DNA of 45,075 nt from Alteromonas sp. a30 (GTDB lineage: Bacteria; Pseudomonadota; Gammaproteobacteria; Enterobacterales; Alteromonadaceae). Position numbers and translations under genes: made by a program. Positions 30,751 to 40,137 of this stretch are shown in pieces. Every line of letters starts with the position of its first letter. The stretch's first letter is position 1. The stretch is from contig NZ_JABEPE010000024.1 in the NCBI RefSeq assembly GCF_026788005.1, positions 1-45,075 on the forward strand, read 5' to 3'. The notes beneath the pieces are model-generated. The model did no database searches, was not told the origin of the DNA, and was given only the letters and a program-made list of their open reading frames with translations.

Positions 30751-31059
30751 ACGTCTAAACAATGGCATTTTAAACAGCCTTTTAACCCAACCTTTATGCA
30801 AAACGATCATTGAATTTTTTCTGTGCCTGAGTTCTACCTATTTTCCACTCGCCCAATTACCGACTCAAACTCATCTCCCCTCAAATTCCTGCACTTTACC
30901 GGATGCGACTTGCGAAAATCTGTTTTTCGGTTTTAACTATTTGTTTTATTTATAAATAAGAAGGGTATTGTTTGGCATATCGTGCCTGTCTGTTTCTGGG
31001 AGAAATGGGCCTCTTAACAATACATAACAATGCATAAAAACAACGACAGGAAATACAGG

Positions 31060-33030
31060 ATGCAAAAACGCCGAATTTCACGCTTGCTCTTGGTAGCAAC
31101 AACAGCACTTAGCATGGTTTCTCATGCTTATGCTGAAGGGCCGCAGGTTCGTACTGCTAATAATGGTAATCTTGTGATGCAAGATGTACCCGAGATTCCC
31201 AAGGAGATTGTTAACGATTTGCGTCGTTACCAGAATGTTCGCTCTGCGCCCTTTCGCGAGTTCACACAAGATGGTAGCAGTATTTTTGTCTCTACACGTT
31301 TTGGCAACGTAAGCCAAATTCATAAGGTGGATAACGCCGGTGGCGCTCGCCAACAAATTACCTTTTTCCAAGAACCCATTGGCAGTGTGAATCGTCGCCC
31401 TAATACCAATAATTTAGGGTTTTCTATGGACGAAGGCGGTAGTGAGTTCGCACAATTATATTTGTTAGATACCCAAACGGGCGACTACTCCATGTTAACC
31501 GACGGTCAGTCGAAAAACGACAATATGGTGTGGAATCAGGATGGCAGCTTATTTGCGTTTAGAAGCACGAAACGTAACGGCACTTCTAATGACTTATGGT
31601 ACATGTCACCAGAAGATAAAGGTTCGGCTAAACTGCTGTTAGAAGCTAATTCAGGCAGTTATTGGGGCCCAATTGCATGGTCTGAAGACAGCAAACAACT
31701 GCTCGTTCAAGAATATATCAGCGCGGCCAATTCTTATGTGTATTTACTGGATGTTGAAAGTAAAGAAAGGACGCTAATTGCTGGCGATTTAGAAAAAGAC
31801 TCCGTGAATTTTGGCCTTGCCTACGATAGACACGAAAAGGGATTTTTCTTTATTACCAACCAATTTAGTGAATTTAATCAGCTTGCATACAAAGACTTTA
31901 AAAGTGGCGAAGTCACGGTTATTACGAAAAATATTGACTGGAATGTAGCAGGCTTTGCCATTGATAAAACTGGCAAACGAGCCGCCTTTACCATCAATGA
32001 AGAAGGTTTTAACACCTTGTATTTGATGGACACCAAATACCTGACTTATAAAAAAGTGGAAGACTTACCCATTGGTTTAATTGGTGGCCTTTCTTTTAGT
32101 GACACTGGGCGCAATTTAGGTTTGACTTTAAACACGGCGCAATCGCCAAGCGACAGTTACGTATTAAAGCTAGATAGAAAACCATTACATTCAGACAAAC
32201 TCACCCGCTGGACTTTCAGTGAAGTTGGCGGTTTAGACACCTCGAAATTTGCTGAGCCACAGCTTATTCGCTACGAAAGTTTTGATAAACGCTCTATTCC
32301 AGCCTTTATTTACAAACCTCAACTCACCACCAAAAAACAAAAGCTCCCGGTGATTATTAGCATTCATGGTGGTCCCGAGTCTCAATATCGACCGTCTTTT
32401 AGCAGCACATTCCAACTGTGGGTAAAACAACTCGGTGCAGCCGTTATTGCCCCAAATGTGCGCGGTTCTGCGGGTTATGGTAAGGAATATTTAAGCCTTG
32501 ATAATGGCTTCAAACGTGAAGACTCTGTAAAAGACATTGGTGCATTGTTAGATTGGATTAAAACCCAGCCAGACCTAGATTCAGAGCGTGTTGCGGTGAT
32601 TGGCGGCAGTTATGGCGGGTACATGGTTTTAGCGAGTGCTGTGCATTATAGTGACCGCTTAAAAGCGGCAGTGGATATTGTCGGCATTTCCAACTTTGTG
32701 ACCTTCCTTGAGAACACCAAATCCTATCGACGTGATTTACGCCGCGTAGAATATGGCGATGAGCGCGATCCAGACATGCGTAAACATCTACAAGCGATTA
32801 GCCCGAATAACCATGTGGATAAAATTGATATACCGATGTTTGTTGTGCAAGGCCATAACGATCCGCGTGTGCCCGTTACCGAAGCGGAACAAATCGTGAA
32901 AGCGTTACAAGAAAAAGGCAAACCGGTTTGGTACATGGATGCCCTTAACGAAGGTCACGGCTATCGCAAAAAAGAAAACCGAGACATTTATACCCAAGCT
33001 GTGGTGTTATTCTTTAAAGAGTATTTGTAA
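31060..33030 (+). CDS. Prolyl oligopeptidase family (S9) peptidase, exported
   Basis: Predicted periplasmic or secreted serine peptidase of 656 aa. A Sec signal peptide (KRRISRLLLVATTALSM, cleavage near SHAYA) is followed by an N-terminal beta-propeller (about 50-400) and a C-terminal alpha/beta-hydrolase domain. Catalytic elements: nucleophile Ser in GGSYGGYM, Asp in VVQGHNDPRVP and His in EGHGYRKKE; HGGPESQYRP is the oxyanion-side motif. An ATG at 31030 adds ten residues but lacks a ribosome-binding site; AGGA lies 8 bases before 31060. It stands alone between lipA and a terminator. It probably degrades peptides for nutrition; the specificity is not predictable. Confidence 0.9.
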   Translation: MQKRRISRLLLVATTALSMVSHAYAEGPQVRTANNGNLVMQDVPEIPKEIVNDLRRYQNVRSAPFREFTQDGSSIFVSTRFGNVSQIHKVDNAGGARQQITFFQEPIGSVNRRPNTNNLGFSMDEGGSEFAQLYLLDTQTGDYSMLTDGQSKNDNMVWNQDGSLFAFRSTKRNGTSNDLWYMSPEDKGSAKLLLEANSGSYWGPIAWSEDSKQLLVQEYISAANSYVYLLDVESKERTLIAGDLEKDSVNFGLAYDRHEKGFFFITNQFSEFNQLAYKDFKSGEVTVITKNIDWNVAGFAIDKTGKRAAFTINEEGFNTLYLMDTKYLTYKKVEDLPIGLIGGLSFSDTGRNLGLTLNTAQSPSDSYVLKLDRKPLHSDKLTRWTFSEVGGLDTSKFAEPQLIRYESFDKRSIPAFIYKPQLTTKKQKLPVIISIHGGPESQYRPSFSSTFQLWVKQLGAAVIAPNVRGSAGYGKEYLSLDNGFKREDSVKDIGALLDWIKTQPDLDSERVAVIGGSYGGYMVLASAVHYSDRLKAAVDIVGISNFVTFLENTKSYRRDLRRVEYGDERDPDMRKHLQAISPNNHVDKIDIPMFVVQGHNDPRVPVTEAEQIVKALQEKGKPVWYMDALNEGHGYRKKENRDIYTQAVVLFFKEYL

Positions 33031-33075
33031 TTGCCACTTGGTAGTTAATCTTAGTCATTAACCATTAGATAGTTA

Positions 33076-33105
33076 AAAGGCGCTCATTTTTGTGGGCGCC
33101 TTTCT
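33076..33105 (+). terminator. Terminator of the S9 peptidase gene
   Basis: The stem AAAGGCGC/GCGCCTTT is followed by a short T-rich run, at the convergent junction with the next minus-strand gene. The reverse strand could also use it. Confidence 0.7.
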
Positions 33106-34747
33106 AGTTTTCGAGAGTATTTCTAGCACCGCTTTCTTGCGCTTCTTTTATAGGAGTTGTTGCCTGCCCTGTTGTATCAGGCGTTGTATTGGCTGCTGCA
33201 TGAATTTGACCACGTCTAAATGCCATAAAGTGCGCTCGCCACTTTTCAGCGCCAGCAAAATCACCTTTATCTTCCAGCGCATGGGTCACGTTTAATGACG
33301 CTGGGACCAGCATTTCTGGCGAATTTAACCTGCTGCGCCATATATCAAGATACAATGCTGGAATATACTCCTGATCGTGATATTCCATGAAGGTCATTTT
33401 ACCTACAAACTTATAAGCTTGATTTGGGTGGTTGTTACAAGTTCGGGTCTTGCTGATGACCAAACTATTTGAAAATTGTTGCCAATATCCGGTATCAAAT
33501 TCAGGCTCTGGTGACGCTATTGAAAGTGTATCAACATCATCTAAAAATTCGGCCTCAATTTTTTCAGCGCTACCATTTTCATTATCCCGCTTTTCCGGTA
33601 AGGCTCTCACCAAAATATTGGGATGAGAAGCTTGCGCAAGACACACGCGCTCGGCCAATTCATCACTGATAGGATATTCATCAACAAAGCCTGCAAAGTG
33701 CGCTAGCTCATGCACAAAAACTGAGTATTTATCTGCTAAATCCAAATACATGATGCCATTGTTTACATTGGCTTTGCCTTGTTCTGCAAAAATGACAACA
33801 TGGGTAAAATCACCGGGTTCGAAATGCTTATCGAGCGCGCTCACATCACAAGTCATGCGGTAATCGTTAATGGCGAAATGCTGACAATGCATGCGTTTCG
33901 TTTCTAGCCACACGGGTTGATTTACGCATATTGGCAATGAACTCAGACGCTTATCTTTTTTTAATAAACGTTTAAACTCCGTGGCTTGTTTGATTGATTC
34001 TAAGCCGTTGGCAACAAATTGTAGGTTCATCGCGCATTGCTGAGAATCCGAGCTTGAAGTTAATCCCCTTCTGCGTGGAGCTTTTTGCCAATAGCTCTTT
34101 ATCAACGACAAATATGTATTGGCTTCCTTGTTACCAAGCGATGAAGCCTTATTAAACCATTTTTTCGCGTCATTTCGCTGTTCTGACTTCCACAGATAGC
34201 GCGCTAACAGCAAAGCACTAGGCCCATGATGTTCTGCTGTTTTGATTAACCACGGTAGCGCCAGCGCATATTCTTCTTGCATCCAATACCACTGATAAAG
34301 TGCATATTGTGAAGGTTCATGTCCCAAATCGGCAGCTTTAGTAAAGGCGGCGGTTTTACTTGCGTTATCTGGGCTACTTTGACCAAGCTCAAATAACGCA
34401 CCAAGGTGATTTTGGCTTGCTGCGAGGCTCAGCATTTTGGCACGAATAGACTTGCTTTCGGTGAGCATGCCTAAGTAATACTGCGCATCAGCAATATCCA
34501 TTTCGGAAAGCAACTTTAGCCAATGCAGTTGTTCTTTTTCTGTTGAAAAAGTGATTAATAGCTGAATAGCGGTTTCATCACCAAGTTGCGCCGCACGATA
34601 CCAATAACGCTGTGGTTGATCACTGTTATCAGCATAATGCATGAGTAGTGCGGTATTGTGATTAGAGCTAAAGCTTAAAGTGCCAAAAAACAAGACAGCG
34701 ACAACAGTACGTATTGCGATAGGAATCAACTGTTTCACTGTTCTCAT
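33104..34747 (-). CDS. Sel1-repeat protein with zincin motif (M64-like HExxHxxGxxDEY)
   Basis: 547 aa. A single N-terminal hydrophobic segment (about 8-27, signal anchor or signal peptide) is followed by Sel1/TPR-like repeats at about 45-215 (RYWYRAAQLGDETA, KAADLGHEPSQYAL, FNKASSLGNKEAN). A later domain carries HELAHFAGFVDEY, with His346, Glu347, His350, Gly353 and Asp356. The H-E-x2-H-x2-G-x2-D-E-Y form recalls the metal site of M64-type (IgA peptidase) zincins. Catalysis is inferred from this motif only. The gene starts 8 bases after nlpI on the same strand, so the two are probably co-transcribed. I know no characterised protein with this architecture. Confidence 0.8.
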   Translation of the reverse strand: MRTVKQLIPIAIRTVVAVLFFGTLSFSSNHNTALLMHYADNSDQPQRYWYRAAQLGDETAIQLLITFSTEKEQLHWLKLLSEMDIADAQYYLGMLTESKSIRAKMLSLAASQNHLGALFELGQSSPDNASKTAAFTKAADLGHEPSQYALYQWYWMQEEYALALPWLIKTAEHHGPSALLLARYLWKSEQRNDAKKWFNKASSLGNKEANTYLSLIKSYWQKAPRRRGLTSSSDSQQCAMNLQFVANGLESIKQATEFKRLLKKDKRLSSLPICVNQPVWLETKRMHCQHFAINDYRMTCDVSALDKHFEPGDFTHVVIFAEQGKANVNNGIMYLDLADKYSVFVHELAHFAGFVDEYPISDELAERVCLAQASHPNILVRALPEKRDNENGSAEKIEAEFLDDVDTLSIASPEPEFDTGYWQQFSNSLVISKTRTCNNHPNQAYKFVGKMTFMEYHDQEYIPALYLDIWRSRLNSPEMLVPASLNVTHALEDKGDFAGAEKWRAHFMAFRRGQIHAAANTTPDTTGQATTPIKEAQESGARNTLEN

Positions 34748-34755
34748 TTCGGGGG

Positions 34756-35646
34756 CTACTCCATTAACGTACGCTTGTGCATCAAATCTAATTCTAAACG
34801 CGCATAACGGTGTTCCACATATTCGTAGACGTTGGTGCTAAGTGAGAATTTAAAGTAATTTGAGGCTTCTCCATGATGGCCTTCAAAAGAATGATAGCGG
34901 CCTAAGTAAAAGTACACTTCACATAAACGACGAGTTAGCTCTTGGTCATTATGAACGTTCAACACCAAACGGTTCTTTAATTCTGTTTCGCTAATTTGGC
35001 CAATATAGAAATCCACAATGTTGACCTCCCAACGACTATTATCCAAGTCATCACGCATACGCTTTAGCGAATTCAAGGCTTGCTCAGGGTCCATTTCTCG
35101 TTTTGCAATGTACAGCCAAAGTGCTCTAAAAATATCTTTGGGATCTTCACGATAAAAGGCTTCAAAATCACTGACAGCAAGCTCAGGGCGACCGCCGTAA
35201 TATAGAGCAATACCTCTATTGAGATGGGCAAATTCATGGGTGGGTTCGATTTCTAATGTAGAATCGAATGCATCATAAGCACGAATAAACTCTTGATTCT
35301 GGGTGTAATGTATACCCAAAAAATTATGCGCCTCAGCCATATCTGGCTTATATTTTAAGGCTGCAAGGAAATCCGCTTGCGCCAACGCCCACAAGCCAAA
35401 CCCGTCATACAGAGTTCCTCGTTGAAATAATAATTCGGCGCGTTGATCGTTTGGAATATCTTCGACTTGACTCAAAATATGATTCAAACGCGCCAACCAA
35501 CGTTGATTGCGCAAGCTACTCGCTTCTGGTTCTGCAATGAGTAAATTATTCATTTGCGCCGTACTCCCGCCTTTTGTTGAAAGCGAAGTACAACCAGACG
35601 CTGCAAGTGCAGCAACAAACAACATGGCACATTTCAATCGTGTCAT
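34756..35646 (-). CDS. nlpI: Lipoprotein NlpI
   Basis: Outer-membrane lipoprotein with TPR repeats; in E. coli it is the adaptor that brings murein endopeptidases such as MepS to the protease Prc. It has 296 aa with lipobox ASGC and Cys at 19. TPR units include AELLFQRGTLYDGFGLWALA, AEAHNFLGIHYTQN and FAHLNRGIALYYGGRPELA, matching E. coli NlpI along its length. It lies downstream of pnp, as in enterics, though here a DUF1244 gene is inserted between them. Confidence 0.94.
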   Translation of the reverse strand: MTRLKCAMLFVAALAASGCTSLSTKGGSTAQMNNLLIAEPEASSLRNQRWLARLNHILSQVEDIPNDQRAELLFQRGTLYDGFGLWALAQADFLAALKYKPDMAEAHNFLGIHYTQNQEFIRAYDAFDSTLEIEPTHEFAHLNRGIALYYGGRPELAVSDFEAFYREDPKDIFRALWLYIAKREMDPEQALNSLKRMRDDLDNSRWEVNIVDFYIGQISETELKNRLVLNVHNDQELTRRLCEVYFYLGRYHSFEGHHGEASNYFKFSLSTNVYEYVEHRYARLELDLMHKRTLME

Positions 35647-35790
35647 TCTGATTCCTTTTTGTGGGCCTTACTGAGATGCATGAATAGGGAAAACAGCAAC
35701 AATGTCAGTAGTCTAATGAACTTTGTTTGAACATCAATAACCTTATGCATCGCTAAATCGTAACGGTTTGAAACGCGCTTGACGGAATAC

Positions 35791-36087
35791 TTACTTTTTC
35801 GCCTGTTTGGCTTCAAATGCAGCCATTTGTTCAGGTGTTGCAGGTTTTTGATATTTATCTTTCCACTCGGAGTACGGCATACCATAAATTTTTTCTCGAG
35901 CGGTTTCATAATCCATTTCTTCGCCTAAAGCCTTTGCTTCTGCGGCATACCACTTTGATAAACAATTGCGACAAAAATCAGCAAGGATCATTAAATCAAT
36001 ATTTTGAACATCTTTGTTGTTGTCTAAATGTGCAACAAGACGCTTAAATACGCCAGCTTCTACTTGTTGGATTTGTTCTGGTGTCAT
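35791..36087 (-). CDS. DUF1244 family protein
   Basis: 98-aa cytoplasmic protein of the DUF1244 family. The hallmark ILADFCRNCLSKWY (two Cys) and YGMPYSEWKDKYQ are both present. The function is unknown. It lies between pnp and nlpI, after the pnp terminator. The C-terminal tail is Ala/Lys rich. Confidence 0.92.
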   Translation of the reverse strand: MTPEQIQQVEAGVFKRLVAHLDNNKDVQNIDLMILADFCRNCLSKWYAAEAKALGEEMDYETAREKIYGMPYSEWKDKYQKPATPEQMAAFEAKQAKK

Positions 36088-36118
36088 TGCACTTTCTCTC
36101 TTTGCATAAATTTAACCG

Positions 36119-36144
36119 ATAAAAAAAGGGAGCCAAGCTCCCTT
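36119..36144 (-). terminator. Terminator of pnp
   Basis: On the minus strand AAGGGAGC, TTG, GCTCCCTT is followed by a run of T. It lies 24 bases after the pnp stop codon. Confidence 0.9.
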
Positions 36145-36167
36145 CTCAAATTTTGCTCTTAGCCCGG

Positions 36168-38291
36168 TTACGCTTCGTTACCCGGCTCAGGCTTTTCTTC
36201 TGCCTGCGGCTTTTCAATCAACTCTTTCATGCTCAGGCGAACACGATTTTGACGATCAATTTCCATTACTTTTACATCAACCATTTGGCCTTCTTTCAAG
36301 TAATCAGAAACTTTATTCACGCGCTCGTGAGCAATTTGTGAAATGTGTACTAGACCTTCTTTGCCTGGCAACACTTCAACGAATGCACCGAAATCAACAC
36401 AACGGGTGACTTTACCGTGGTAAGTTTTACCCACTTCTAAATCAGCCGTAATAGCTTCAATCATGCCAATCGCTTTTTCTGCACGCTCAAGATCCGTCGC
36501 GTAAACCTTCACTGTACCATCGTCTTCAATTTCAATGTTACATTCAGATTCTTCAGTAATTTGACGGATAGTTGCCCCGCCTTTACCGATAACGTCGCGG
36601 ATCTTGTCTTGATCAATCTTTAAGGTATAAATACGAGGTGCAAACTCAGAAAGCTCTTCTCTGTGACCTTGAATTGCTTGGTCCATTACACCCAAAATGT
36701 GCAAACGCGCTTCTTTCGCTTGTTTCAACGCGATTTGCATAATTTCTTTGGTAATGCCTTCGATTTTGATATCCATTTGTAAAGCAGTGATACCGTTTGT
36801 TGTACCCGCCACTTTAAAGTCCATGTCGCCTAAGTGATCTTCGTCACCTAGAATATCGGACAATACCACGAAGTTTTCGTCGCCTTTTACCAAGCCCATT
36901 GCAATGCCAGCAACTGATGCTTTAATCGGGACACCTGCATCCATCAATGCTAATGACGTACCACAAACTGATGCCATTGATGATGAACCATTTGATTCTG
37001 TAATCTCAGAAACAACGCGGATAACATAAGGGAAGTCAGAAGGATCAGGCATAACCGCCTGAATACCACGCTTAGCAAGACGACCGTGACCAATTTCACG
37101 ACGCTTAGGTGAACCTATCATGCCCGTTTCACCTACACAATATGGAGGGAAGTTGTAGTGCAACATGAAGCGGCTATTTCTTACGCCACCTAGTTCATCA
37201 ATCATCTGAGCATCACGCTCGTTACCTAATGTTACTGCAACCAAGGCTTGTGTTTCACCACGAGTGAAAAGCGATGAACCGTGTGTTCTTGGTAAAATGC
37301 CAGTGCCTACATCTAAGGCGCGAACCATCTGCGGGTCACGACCATCGATACGAGGCTCACCCGCTAAGATACGTGAACGAACAACGTCGCTTTCTAAGTC
37401 GTGCAATAAGTCACGAACTTCTTTTTCAGCTTGTTCTTCGTTAGCTTCTAAAATGGCAGCAGTTGCTTTGCTTGTTGCAGCTTCAACGGCCACTTTACGC
37501 TCAAGCTTGTCAGAAATCTGGTAAGCAGCAATCATGTCTGCTTCAGCAAGTTCTTTTACTTTTGCTTTTAAATCAGTGTTTTCAGCAGGAGGCTGCCAAT
37601 CCCACGATTCTGTACCCACTTCTTTGGCGAACTCAGTAACCGCATTAACCACGGTTTGCATTTCTTGGTGACCAAACATCACTGCACTTAACATAACTTC
37701 TTCAGGAAGTACGTCAGCTTCAGATTCAACCATCAATACTGCATTTTCAGTACCAGCAACAACTAAGTCTAGTTGGCTCTTTTCTTGCTCTGAAGTAAGG
37801 GTGTTCAGGATATATTGACCGTCTTGATAGCCAACCCGTGCGGCACCAAGTGGGCCATTGAAAGGTATACCTGAAATGGCTAACGCCGCAGAAGTACCTA
37901 TCATGGAAATAATGTCAGTTGGGATTTCAGGGTTAGCTGAAACAACTGTGATAACAACTTGAATTTCGTTTTTGAAACCATCTGGGAAAAGAGGACGGAT
38001 AGGACGGTCAATTAAACGGGCGATGAGCGTTTCGCCTTCAGAAGGTCTCCCTTCTCTCTTGAAGAACCCTCCCGGAATTTTACCCGCCGCATAGGCTTTT
38101 TCTTGGTAGTTTACTGTTAATGGGAAGAAGTCCTGATCTTCTTTTGCTTCTTTTTTGCCCACCACAGTAACAAGAACAGAGGTATCATCCATGCTTGCTA
38201 GAACAGCTGCGGTTGCTTGTCTTGCGATTACACCTGTTTCCAAGGTGACAGTATGTTTGCCATACTGGAAGGTTTTAGTAATAGGAGTCAC
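36168..38291 (-). CDS. pnp: Polynucleotide phosphorylase
   Basis: 3'-5' phosphorolytic exoribonuclease of the degradosome. It has 707 aa: two RNase PH domains (the first ends near 150, the second lies at about 310-540, with [15 protein letters not shown] and [12 protein letters not shown]), then a KH domain ([13 protein letters not shown]) and an S1 domain ([28 protein letters not shown]). The start is a GTG at 38291 with AGGA eight bases upstream. A possible -10 TATACT lies at 38340-38345. In most gammaproteobacteria rpsO precedes pnp; it is not found here. Confidence 0.97.
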   Translation of the reverse strand: MTPITKTFQYGKHTVTLETGVIARQATAAVLASMDDTSVLVTVVGKKEAKEDQDFFPLTVNYQEKAYAAGKIPGGFFKREGRPSEGETLIARLIDRPIRPLFPDGFKNEIQVVITVVSANPEIPTDIISMIGTSAALAISGIPFNGPLGAARVGYQDGQYILNTLTSEQEKSQLDLVVAGTENAVLMVESEADVLPEEVMLSAVMFGHQEMQTVVNAVTEFAKEVGTESWDWQPPAENTDLKAKVKELAEADMIAAYQISDKLERKVAVEAATSKATAAILEANEEQAEKEVRDLLHDLESDVVRSRILAGEPRIDGRDPQMVRALDVGTGILPRTHGSSLFTRGETQALVAVTLGNERDAQMIDELGGVRNSRFMLHYNFPPYCVGETGMIGSPKRREIGHGRLAKRGIQAVMPDPSDFPYVIRVVSEITESNGSSSMASVCGTSLALMDAGVPIKASVAGIAMGLVKGDENFVVLSDILGDEDHLGDMDFKVAGTTNGITALQMDIKIEGITKEIMQIALKQAKEARLHILGVMDQAIQGHREELSEFAPRIYTLKIDQDKIRDVIGKGGATIRQITEESECNIEIEDDGTVKVYATDLERAEKAIGMIEAITADLEVGKTYHGKVTRCVDFGAFVEVLPGKEGLVHISQIAHERVNKVSDYLKEGQMVDVKVMEIDRQNRVRLSMKELIEKPQAEEKPEPGNEA

Positions 38292-38693
38292 TTAATGTAT
38301 CCTTTATCAATCTTTCTATACTTACAATTTTCGGCGCACAGTATAGCTACTGATCTGCCCTAGTAACAGTGTAATTTAAGGAATTCTTTGAATTTTAATC
38401 AAACTTTTATCTACGCTAGTTAAAGACGGCAAACACGATTGAAATAAAACATTTGTTATTTAAACCAGAAGCTTCTTAAATACACGAACAGATTTGTTAG
38501 AACTTTGGACTTTCTTTTTACCTGTTACGTATTAGAATAGCTACCTAATGCCTCCGAGGTATTCTTTTCAACAACATACTTTAGGGATTAGGATACACTT
38601 AGATTGTTCATTTTTTTTACCCTGCCGAAGCATCGTAGGGCGCGAACAATGAATAGAGTGAAGAACTAATTAAAAGAAAACTTCTGCTTTCCT
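38292..38693. other. Non-coding stretch upstream of pnp; rpsO absent
   Basis: No ribosomal protein S15 sequence is visible on the minus strand where rpsO is expected. The stretch is A/T rich. It contains an inverted repeat TTGTTC/GAACAA (38604-38609 and 38644-38649) around a motif CCGAAGCATCG (38625-38635) that recurs at 39540-39550. Confidence 0.6.
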
Positions 38694-38873
38694 ATGAATA
38701 CATCAACACATTATATAGAACAGTTAATTTTAGAAACAAACGAAGCCTCAAGACGCCTAACTGAAGCGCCTAACTGCGAAGATACGTTAGGAGAATATGA
38801 GTCTAAAAAGGAAAAACTAAAGGCCTCGATCATCTCAATGAGAGAAGGGCTCGAAGCCATTCAAGGTTCATAA
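38694..38873 (+). CDS. Hypothetical 59-aa coiled-coil-like protein
   Basis: An open frame from ATG 38694 to TAA 38871 codes for 59 residues that begin MNTSTHYIEQLILETNEASR and continue with charged helical sequence (EYESKKEKLKASIISMREGL). The composition is typical of a real small helical protein, but no ribosome-binding site is seen and I do not recognise a family. It lies between pnp and the left direct repeat and may be the remnant of a mobile gene. Confidence 0.35.
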   Translation: MNTSTHYIEQLILETNEASRRLTEAPNCEDTLGEYESKKEKLKASIISMREGLEAIQGS

Positions 38874-38979
38874 GGCATAGCATTAACGTTTTAAGTTTGG
38901 AATGGCTCCGTAATCAAGGCTTGCCCGCACTGCTGCAAAATGAACCGCATCTAAGCACTAACCGTACTAGCCTTGTTTT

Positions 38980-39461
38980 ATTTGGTACGGAAGGCAGAAC
39001 CTGAACCCGCTTAGCCCTATTTCAATGGATTAAAATGTCTGAATAAGTCTGTTAATGTCCTTTAAAATAGCGGCATACAGAAAAATGTATTATTCGCATG
39101 TTAGACATAATCAGACATTCCTTCCCACCAATGGATCCAAAATGGATCCAAATAACTTAACAACAAAAAACAACGTTTTCGATTCTTTACTTAGTAGCCA
39201 CATGCCAAGCAAGTTTCATTGCATTCGGTTTGTTAGCGAAAAGCTTTCTTAATAAATAGAAGCTGTAAAACCGTTCCCTAAAACACCAACATCCGGCTTA
39301 CTACTCCCTAGTAAGATTACCCTTCCCTATCGTTTTACACACAAAAATATATAGTTGAATTCCTGCATGCCATTATAAGTAAAGCGCTTAAAATTAGTGG
39401 GGGTGTCGCAAAACAGTAATTTTGGTAACATCATAAAAAATCACTCTTAACCATATGAATA
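38980..39461 (+). repeat. Left copy of ~480-bp direct repeat (att-like)
   Basis: Matches 44602-45075 in the same orientation with substitutions and a few indels along the whole length. It begins with a decayed form of the tRNA-Leu 3'-end sequence (GGTACGGAAGGCAGAACCTG). A block identical in both copies follows (GAATAAGTCTGTTAATGTCC), then an 11-bp tandem repeat AATGGATCCAA x2 at 39130-39151. No gene is convincing inside it: substitutions between copies in the short shared frame are mostly non-synonymous. Confidence 0.85.
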
Positions 39462-40109
39462 TAAGAGAGTTTATTTCATTCAACAAATGGTAACTTAACG
39501 GTAACTATTTAGTAATCTGATTACCCAAATTACCCTTTTCCGAAGCATCGCCCTATTTATTGAATTTCAATGATGATTTTAGCCAGACTCTCAAATGCAT
39601 TTTAAGACTGCAAAAATGCGAAATATGCAGAATTCCTAATAATGTTAAATATGCGCTCTAGGCTAGCTCTACGGCGACTCATGGCAGTTCTGCACATGCA
39701 GAAAAAACGCTTGATGAAATCCGCAGGTGCGGCGTGGGGAGAACTGCGGAGTGATGGGAGTTTTGTTTGTGCTCAGCGCTTCGATGCTACCGAGCCGCTG
39801 TTTCTTGTAGCTTGGTGTTGATTCATGGAATTGAACTTAGAGTGGAAATTTTTGCTTTCACGCACTTAAAGGCTCGTTTTTAACAGTGTAATTTTTCTAT
39901 GTGTTTGATAATAATAATATAAATAGAACACTTACTGGATTTACAGAGACCTCTATAAATCTCAATTCTCGCTTTCATCAAAATAATCAACTCAATTAAG
40001 AGTAGATATTTCGGCTATCGTGCTGTTAAAATTAGGGAATTTTTGCGAAGTGGTGAAATTGAGGCATTACTAATGCAGGTTGTTACCGAGAATTCGCAGT
40101 AATACCCTG
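39462..40109. other. Non-coding stretch left of the cassette array
   Basis: No gene seen on either strand. It holds small hairpins (TTCTGC-ACAT-GCAGAA at 39688-39703; CCGCA-GG-TGCGG near 39720). No integron integrase or clear attI was recognised. The last base before cassette 1, G40109, forms the GTT junction of an R' box, so an attI or decayed attC should end here. Confidence 0.5.
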
Positions 40110-40137
40110 TTATAAGTAAATGAGGATTTAGTCACAT

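Noticed and set aside
30550-30810. 86-codon minus-strand frame after lipA
   Set aside because: It runs through the palindromic repeat and the lipA terminator; coding potential is accidental.
35643-35909. 88-codon minus-strand frame overlapping the DUF1244 gene
   Set aside because: The DUF1244 frame carries clear family motifs; this frame is out of phase with it.
39055-39252. 65-codon frame in the left direct repeat (and its counterpart at 44764-44991)
   Set aside because: Substitutions between the two copies in the shared frame are mostly non-synonymous, there is no ribosome-binding site and no recognisable protein; the repeat looks non-coding.
39462-40109. Integron integrase gene or attI left of cassette 1
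   Set aside because: No frame of useful length and no recognisable tyrosine-recombinase motif on either strand; an attI cannot be identified by eye without its integrase.
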